Shown here piece after piece: positions 56,970 through 64,000 of a stretch of DNA of 64,000 bases; the stretch's first letter is position 1, and every line of letters begins with the position of its first letter. Made by a program: the position numbers and the translations under genes. Under the pieces are notes generated by a model. The model ran no database searches, was not told the DNA's origin, and was given only the letters and a program-made list of their open reading frames with translations. The stretch comes from Cunninghamia lanceolata. Lineage: Eukaryota; Streptophyta; Pinopsida; Cupressales; Cupressaceae. The stretch lies in assembly GCA_027924645.1 (NCBI GenBank), contig BSBN01001807.1:13348001-13412000 (forward strand). The letters are read 5' to 3'.

Positions 56970-58980
56970 ACATGAGAAGATTTTCAATAGTGTATAGACA
57001 TCCATCAAACCGTGAAGAATAAAGGAATTTCATCAAATGTTGCATTTGCAAATGCTCTGGCAGACATGTATGTAGGTCATTCAAAGCATAAACAAGGTGT
57101 CTGGACTATTTGACAATGCTACCTCGGGGAAACATGGTCTCATGGCATGCCCTATTGCTAATAAGACGTCATTAACTTTCAAAGAAAATGCAACTGGAAG
57201 TTATAAAGCCAAACTCCACGGCCATCCCCGTGCGTACCAAATCAAGAAGCTACAATGAGTGTATGGGTATCCATCAAAGCATAAAGGATAAGGAAATTTT
57301 GTTAGTTGTTGTTTCAACTGCTCTAGTAGACATGTATCAAGAGTGCATTCGTAGAATCATAGACAAGCAATGTTATCATTACAGGATATTCATATGTTGG
57401 ACCAGCTTTAGAAATTTGTGAAGCAAGTATAATTGGCATATGTAAAGATAAATTTTATAAAGTTTTCCAACTCCATTCTTCCATGTTACAAATGGTGATT
57501 TTTAAACAAGGGTGTGCACAAAATGGATTTGTTGAAATGGTGATAGAAACCTTTAAAGAAAATACATCTGGCAGGCGTAAAGCCAAATTCTACAATTTTT
57601 GTTTTTACCAGCGTTCCTCCTTGTGTCAATATAAGAGTTTTTAGACTAGTGTATCGACATCCATCAAAGCATAATCGAAAGTGGATTTTTGTCAAATGGA
57701 GTAGTTGCAAGTGCCTCGGTTGATCTTTATTTAAAATGTGGAAGAATAGAGGAAGCACGTGAACCGTTTGACAAAATGCCTTAAAGAGATTGTCGTCTTG
57801 TGGAATGCAACTATTGCAGCATATATACAAAATGGATTCATTATAAAGGCTTTAAAAGCTTTCAAACAGATGCAATAAGCTAGCGCAAAGCCAAATTCCA
57901 TAGCCTTTGCTAGCATCTACCCTGGCGTGCATGTTTGCAATTATGGAGGCATAGGAATCAGTTTAGGAGTCATAAAACTCCATTACCATCTAGTACTCAT
58001 CTCAATCTCACAACATTATTTAAAGAAAGCCAGTTGAAGGAGGCACCGCACATTCTGCCTACCACACACAAATCTTCAAATATTGCAAACCTCCATTCAC
58101 AAGAATGTGTTCCCTATCCATGTCAAAATGGAAGCTTTAGAATAGGTTATGGATATATCCCTCAAAGCATAAATGGTAGGAGAATTTTGTTAAATGTAAC
58201 TAATCTAGACGACATGTGTGAAAGTATGGATGAGACATGCGAACTGTTTGATAGAATGCCTCAAAGAAATGTGGTATGGCATTTTACAATGATTGCAAGA
58301 TATTCACGAAATAGTTTTGTTGAAAAGGTGGCAAGAACTTTGAAGAGAATGTAATTAGCATGTGAAAAGATGAAATGCTTAACACTTGCCAGCATCCTCC
58401 TTGTGCAGCACATACAAGGAACTTAACCGTTTAATAAAATGTGTCAAAGAAATGTAGTTTCATCCAATGCAAATGATGGAATGTATTCATTGAAAATGGT
58501 TTTAGAAACTTATCAACCTTTGCCATCCTCACGGCCGGTGTCAAGATGGGAGCCTTAGAATAGCATGGGCACTCATTTGCCTCCAAACACACTTCTATGT
58601 GACACGTTTATCAAAATATATGGCGATTGAGAAGTTGTTGAATGTTCACAAAGTATTTACCCAAATGGATAAACTAGATCTCATCTCACGGAATGTAATA
58701 ATTGCATCGTACATAAACCTTCGACTTCTTCAAGAAGATGGCCAAATGAGATGTGGTCTCCTCTCTACAATACTTGCTAGATGTACACAAAATGGATTTG
58801 GTCAAGAAGATATGGTATGGGAATCCATAAAAGTAATAGAAAGTTGCCTTTTTCAGATATGTTACCATTACAAACCCCATGGTAGATTTGTATACAAAAG
58901 TCAGATATACATGAAAATAGTGCAACCTTGTCGATTATCAAATATGTGGAGGCAATCTTTTTAGGATTCCATCAAATATC
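56970..58980 (+). pseudogene. Pentatricopeptide repeat (PPR) gene relic
   Basis: Repeated plant PLS-type PPR phrases appear in shifting frames: IHQTVKNKGISSNVAFANALADMY (near 57010), LEVIKPNSTAIP (57190), STALVDMYQEC (57315), CAQNGFVEMVIETF (57520), LYLKCGRIEEAREPFDKMP (57725), NATIAAYIQNGFIIKALKAFKQMQ (57805), AKPNSIAFASI (57885), CELFDRMPQRNVVWHFTMIARYSRN (58240) and CTQNGFGQED (58785). These correspond to the repeated consensus NALVDMYAKCG...A..LFD.MP.RDVVSWNAMI.GYAQNG. PPR proteins bind organellar RNA. Stops and shifts occur in every repeat, so it is a long-dead copy. Confidence 0.8.
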
Positions 58981-60829
58981 TTGAACATGGAAAAGACAAC
59001 TATGATGAATATGTTTTCTTGGTGACAATAGATATCACCTATGAATGGGTTATATATCCTTATACAAATACTTCCCTTGGTTAACTCTTTCTTGTGTGGA
59101 TCCTGCAATGCAAGTTTGAGTAACATAAATAAAGGCAGAGAGGCATCAATGGGAGACAAAGCAAGTCACAAAAATATTGTAATAGGAGATTGATCTTCTT
59201 GCTCTTGTGGACTACCGTGAAGACACCTTAATCTTCATCATTAAGATGCCAATAAAACCTTTGATGCTTGCATGGATGTGTTTTCTTTGTGCGTATAGAT
59301 CACATGTGAATGTACACTTCCGAAAGTGGGTAGGAGGGATTAAGTTCAAGTAGCAAGGAAATTGTTAAAAGAAAGAAGAATTAAAAAGAAACTTAGAATT
59401 TGTTGAATTGAAAGCCAAGAAATAGTACAGGATTTTTATGAAGAACACAGATCTAGAGCAGGCACCTTGGGAGATGATGATAGTAGCATTTTGTGACTAT
59501 ATCAGAGTAGGAAAATTTACAGCCTTATTCAGTCTACGTCTATTGTGTTGATGTTGCCACTAAAGGATATGCTATCTTCATAGTTCATATTTTGCATATA
59601 CGGTTGCAGGAGTCTAAGCTTCATGTATCCAGAGGAGTTATCAAGATCTAGCAAGTTTTGACTATCAAAATGAAACAGATAAAGATGGACATGACTTAGC
59701 GAAGTTCACAACTCAAAAGTTCCGAGTTTAAGTTACCTTTTTGTAAAAGTGACTTATGTCACATGTTGTAACTAAAAGTTAGAAAATGAGCATAGTTACA
59801 AGGTAGTTATTCTAAGTGCCAAAGTTGGATAGTTACTCTAAGTAACTATTTTTATGAAAATAAAGTTAGTTGGTACACTTAGAAAGTTAGTTATTCTAAG
59901 TATTTACAAAAAGTGGTTAAGGTAGTTACCTTAAGTGATTACTAACCTCACCTATAAATAAAACATGGTAATTTAATCAAAGGGGTTCCTCTATTTCGCA
60001 AGGCATTGTATGAAGGACTCAAATAGTATTATTCAAGTAAGAAAGCAATAGAGAAATGTTTTGGATGCGTGTTCAATTCAATCTTATGTGTTGTTGTTGA
60101 TATTCGTATGTTTCATCAATGATAACCATTTGCTTTCCTTTAAACGTTGCATGTGGAACAGATTATCATGTCAAGTTTTTGGTATCTCAACTTGAATGTG
60201 TGGAACTTGAATCGATAAGATTATTTCTCATTTCTTCATTAGTTTTCATTATTTGATTTGTTTTGTTCTTATAACCCCAGAAAATCCATATACCCCAATC
60301 ATACGAGGGAGCTGCCCCTCTCAAATGCAGAGAGGAATCGACATAGTCCTATGATTCTTCAACTATTGGAAGCAGGTTGTTGATTCAAGGGTGAAACGGA
60401 GTTATTCACGAAGGTTATTTAAAAGCAACAAATCTATTTACCAATAGATTGTTATAGGAATGCTTTAGATTTTAAAACTTTGAGGCTATTAAAACTTATT
60501 TTTAAAGTCTCTTGCTACAAGAATGATATAGAGTGGAATGGTAAAATTACAGTGTCTTGTGGGTTGTTGAGAGGTAAATGATAATAGGCTTATGTATTTA
60601 TATTTGTTTAGTGTTCATCAAAGTTCACTTGTGTTTCAAAGTAGGCAAGTACTTATGAGCCTCTTTGATATTGCCACTTGTCTATCTATAATGGTATTCA
60701 ATTAAGGTGATAGGTACAATTTTAATTACTATGCTACTTGAATGTAAATCCTTAATTTTTATACACAACATAGGATGATGTATGGATTTATTAATTACAT
60801 GTGATTACATTAATTTTTTGGTAATTATT
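58981..60829. other. Unassigned stretch with an LTR/promoter-like centre
   Basis: TATAAATA at 59953-59960 lies just after a cluster of repeated AAGTTAGTTATTCTAAGT-like motifs (59780-59940), including an imperfect palindrome near 59832 (AGTTACTCTAAGTAACT). This resembles a plant LTR promoter, but no LTR ends or primer site were found. No gene is visible. Confidence 0.35.
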
Positions 60830-61620
60830 CTAAGATCTTAGATTGTTCTGAGAAAATATTAGATGTCCTTTATTTCACATCTTAGTTGTCATTTAACTAT
60901 ATCAATAGCATGTGATACTTGAAGTAAAAGCAAATAATGGTCATGCTAGCAGCATTATTATTGGCCAAAAAGTTGACATGTCACTAGTCAGTTGATGGGG
61001 CATCCAACCCCATATCATTTTGTGATTATGTATACATTTATGTGGGTGATTACTTTATTTTTATAATTATTATGAGAAGATCTTAGATTGTTCCAAGAAG
61101 ATATTAGATGTCATTTAATTTAAATTATAGATTGATCCCACTCTGTCGAAACAAACCATTTAACCTCATCAATGGCATTCCAAGCTAGAAGTAAAAACAT
61201 ATGATGGTTAGGGCAAATGGCAACATCATTAATTGAATGGTCAAAAATCTAACGTGTCACTAGTTAGTTGGTGGGCCCTCCATCCCTGCCATCATTTTAT
61301 GACTATGTATGCATTTATGTGGGTGATTGCAATATTTTTTGGTAATTATTCTAAGAATATCTTAGATTAGATCTTAGATTTTTCTAAGAAGATCTTAGAT
61401 GTCTTTTAATTCATGTCTTTTATTGATCTTTCTATGTTGAATCAAACCATTTAATCATATCAATGACATACAAGGTCGAAGTAAAAATAGACATTGGTCA
61501 GGGTAGGTGGCAATGCCATTGGTCAGTTGATCAAAAAATTGACAGGTCATTGGTTAATTGGTGGGGCCTCCAACCCTACATTTTGTGACTCTATATGCAT
61601 TTATGTGGGTGACTGATGTA
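60830..61620. repeat. Tandem array 2, three copies of about 280-290 bp
   Basis: Each copy contains TAATTATTCTAAGA and ATCTTAGAT motifs, a WTTRGCCAAAAA/GGTCAAAAA block, TGTCACTAGTxAGTTGxTGGG, then ATGTATxCATTTATGTGGGTGA. The anchors lie near 60978, 61256 and 61545. It shares the (G/T)GTCAAAAA...GTTGGTGGGGCC core with arrays 1 and 3. Confidence 0.75.
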
Positions 61621-62117
61621 TACCATTTGATAATTCACCACCGAATTAGACACTGACTAAATAGTGAAGTGTTGGTAGTTGTAAAAGATAGTTACATATT
61701 CTAGACGTGAGCATTTATTCCACCATTTTGTTGACTAACAAATAGCAGTCACATATGGGCACAACATTCTAAGATCATGGGTTTTATAGTTGAAACATCG
61801 TCCCTCAAATTCTTAAACTGGAACATCATCCCTCAATTTTTTTGGAATGAAAATCGATTGGATGTTTATTCCCAACAAAGGCTAAAAGGAATAGGATGAT
61901 GTTGTATGTTTTGTTTTTCCTGTGTTAATGATAGTTTATCACTTTGTTAAGTTGTCTTATCTAACTTTTCAAAAATTAACAAATGATCTTGTTGCAACTT
62001 CCCTAGAAATTTATTTGAGTGCGAATGTCCCTCTTTATTTTTCTATCTATTTGAACCTATTCATTTTGTGAGGCCAAAATGAAGAAACAAAGTATTTCTA
62101 GATTTTTAACTTGCAAG
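61621..62117. other. Spacer between arrays 2 and 3
   Basis: AT-rich, no coding region or repeat recognised. Confidence 0.4.
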
Positions 62118-63228
62118 TTTAGAGGAACTAATATGCACAAAATGAGAAGTGTTTGCATTAGTAATTGTATTGTTTTGTCATAGTTTTCAATTTAAGTTTT
62201 AACAATGTTAAAATATAATAAATTCCTCCTATATCGTACGTCAATTTAAGGTAAATCGAACGACCGCAAGGATTTGTAATTGTTTGCTTTCGAGCCCTAA
62301 TTAAAAAGCCTCATCATTGACTATTGAATGCTAAGTTGGCATTGTTGGGCCCACTACATCAACAACTCCTGGAGGTCCAAGGAGAAGGAGAAGATGAAGA
62401 TCACCAGAGATGGAGGCAACATGATTGGCTAGAAAATGTAGTGTGTTAGTTGGTGGGGCCTTTAGCAGTTCTATTTTAATCTAAATAATTAAAATACTAA
62501 TATGCACCAAATGAGAAGTGTCTGCATTAGTAATTGTATTGTTTGTTATAGTTTTCAATTTAAGTTTTAACAATGTTAAAATATAATAAATTTCTCATGT
62601 ATCGTATGTCAATTTAAGGTAAATCGAACAACCACAAGGATTTGTAACTATTTTATTTTGAGCCCTAATTAAAAAGCCCCATCATTGACTATTGAATGCT
62701 AAGTTGGCATTGTTGTGCCCACTACATCAACAACTCATGGATGTCCAAGGAGAAGATGAAGATCACCAGAGATGGAGGCAACATGATTGGCTAGAAAATG
62801 TAGTGTGTTAGTTGGTGGGGCCTTTAGCAGTTTTATTTTAATCTAAATAATTAAAATACTAATATGCACCAAATGAGAAGTGTCTGCATTAGTAATTGTA
62901 TTGTTTGTCATAGTTTTCAATTTAAGTTTTAACAATGTTAAAATATAATAAATTCCTCTTGTATTGTACGTCAATTTAAGGTAAATCGAACGACCACAAG
63001 GATTTGTAATTGTTTGCTTTCAAGCCCTAATTAAAAAGCCTCATCATTAACTATTGAATGCTAAGTTGGCATTGTTGGGCCCACTACATCAACAACTCAT
63101 GGATGTCTAAGGAGAAGATGAAGATCGCCAGAGATGGAGGCAACATGATTAGCTAGAAAATGTAGTGTGTTAGTTGGTGGGGCCTTTAGCAGTTTTATTT
63201 TAATCTAAATAATTAAAATATTTATTGT
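62118..63228. repeat. Tandem array 3, three copies of a 362-bp unit
   Basis: The phrase GTTGGTGGGGCC ends at 62460, 62822 and 63184, a constant 362-bp period. Units contain AATATGCACCAAATGAGAAG, a CAATTTAAGGTAAATCGAAC block, GCCCTAATTAAAAAGCC and GATCACCAGAGATGGAGGCA. Copies are very similar, so this array is younger or homogenised compared with arrays 1 and 2. No coding potential. Confidence 0.9.
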
Positions 63229-63643
63229 ATGCCATGCATAAAGACTTAAAATGAGATTAATATAAATTGATTCCCCGTGCATTTTAATATCTTTAAGGGT
63301 AAAATCAAGAGAAGATAATTTAAAGTTTCTAGAATATAAATTAATTCTAGGTGCATTTTAATATCTCCTTGTGCAAGTGGATAATTTGTAAAGTGGTTAA
63401 GCATTCATGAACCATATATCTAATTCTAATAGTAACATTTATTCTATTTAAATATATTTCCCATAATTTGTATTATATATGAGCTTCAAAAAAGATTACA
63501 TGAGTTGAAGTTTCCTATTTTCCAAAGGAAAGATCTTATTATGGTTAAACAACACTATTACATTGCATTATTTATAAATAAAACTCTACTGTTAAAAGTA
63601 CTAAACCATTTACAAAATACTACACTATTTACTAAAAATTATC
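63229..63643. other. Unassigned AT-rich stretch
   Basis: Two similar phrases (TGATTCCCCGTGCATTTTAATATC near 63269 and TTAATTCTAGGTGCATTTTAATATC near 63342) recall array 1 sequence near 52250 and 52690. No gene. Confidence 0.4.
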
Positions 63644-64000
63644 TTAGCTACTACCTCTGTTGCCATTGGCATTTTGAGCTAAACCTAGAAGAAATAGTGC
63701 TACCTGACAAGCACGCTCAAATCGAACTCTATCTACAAAGGGATGAAAATTAATTGAAGGTGTGTGCATCTCATCCAAAATAGCACTACCTCCTTGAGCT
63801 GCAATCCCCAAATTACCAGTTGGGAAGACTTCCCAAAGTGATTGGAGATTCTATGTGAGCCTTATCATTCTATGCTCTAGCTCCCATAGTGCTTCCATAA
63901 AAACCATGCCTCTAAACTCATCCCTAATGAATGATAAATTCTCCTATGGGAGTTGTTGTCCATTATTACCACTACATCCAACCCAAGTCTGAATTGTGGT
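63644..64000 (-). pseudogene. Unrecognised coding-like fragment, runs off the window
   Basis: On the minus strand one frame runs from 64000 to TAA at 63644 (118 codons) with only two stops, both TAG. Its translation is protein-like (EFRGMVFMEALWELEHRM, then TGNLGIAAQGGSAILDEM and FHPFVDRVRFERACQVALFL) with balanced composition, unlike the overlapping plus-strand frame at 63505-63753. I do not know the family; the 5' part lies beyond the window. Confidence 0.35.

Noticed and set aside
51690..63228. CRISPR-like or prokaryotic repeat arrays
   Set aside because: Repeat units are hundreds of bases long, imperfect and without unique spacers, and the sequence is plant nuclear.

Overview
The window looks like a gene-poor, repeat-rich stretch of a large plant nuclear genome. 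It is AT-rich, most coding sequence belongs to broken LTR and non-LTR retrotransposons, and the few host-like genes are of plant type: leucine-rich-repeat receptor-like proteins (LRR-RLPs) and a pentatricopeptide (PPR) relic. The depth of decay and the element families would suit a gymnosperm such as a conifer, but that is inference. Only one long intact gene is present: an LRR-RLP of 1084 codons on the minus strand (28026-31280).

Layout. 1-4.6 kb: decayed plus-strand Ty3/gypsy element (LTR end, primer-binding site, leader ORF, gag, protease, RT and integrase pieces). 4.6-10.6 kb: element A, a Sirevirus-like Ty1/copia derivative in permuted order (end of ORF2, polypurine tracts, LTR, primer site, gag, start of ORF2). 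10.7-16.4 kb: a tandem duplication and minus-strand gypsy integrase and RT relics. 16.4-19.8 kb: a dispersed repeat split by a 5'-truncated minus-strand LINE with a 12-bp target duplication. 20.7-31.3 kb: two copies of an LRR-RLP locus, one a truncated, frameshifted pseudogene and one intact, with a probable 2-kb solo LTR between them. 31.9-32.9 kb: minus-strand solo LTR with perfect 5-bp target duplication. 33-41.4 kb: the second copy of the dispersed repeat, a possible further LTR and a PIF1-type helicase relic. 41.97-49.40 kb: element B, a complete LTR-to-LTR relative of element A with a perfect TTATT duplication. 51.7-63.2 kb: three repeat arrays built on one shared module, a possible hAT-like N-terminus and a PPR gene relic. 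The window ends in an unrecognised minus-strand coding-like fragment.

The most interesting content is the pair A and B. Both have the LTRs, TATA box, tRNA-iMet primer site, repeated polypurine tracts and coiled-coil/CCHC Gag expected of Sirevirus-type copia elements. No protease, integrase, reverse transcriptase or RNase H is visible in either. The pol position holds one long ORF (ORF2, about 780-930 codons as preserved) that I do not recognise and that is colinear between the two elements. This looks like a non-autonomous family carrying its own conserved second protein. Copy A is permuted about its single LTR, as expected from a one-LTR circle or a trimmed tandem dimer.

All assignments were made by eye. 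No alignment or database search was run.
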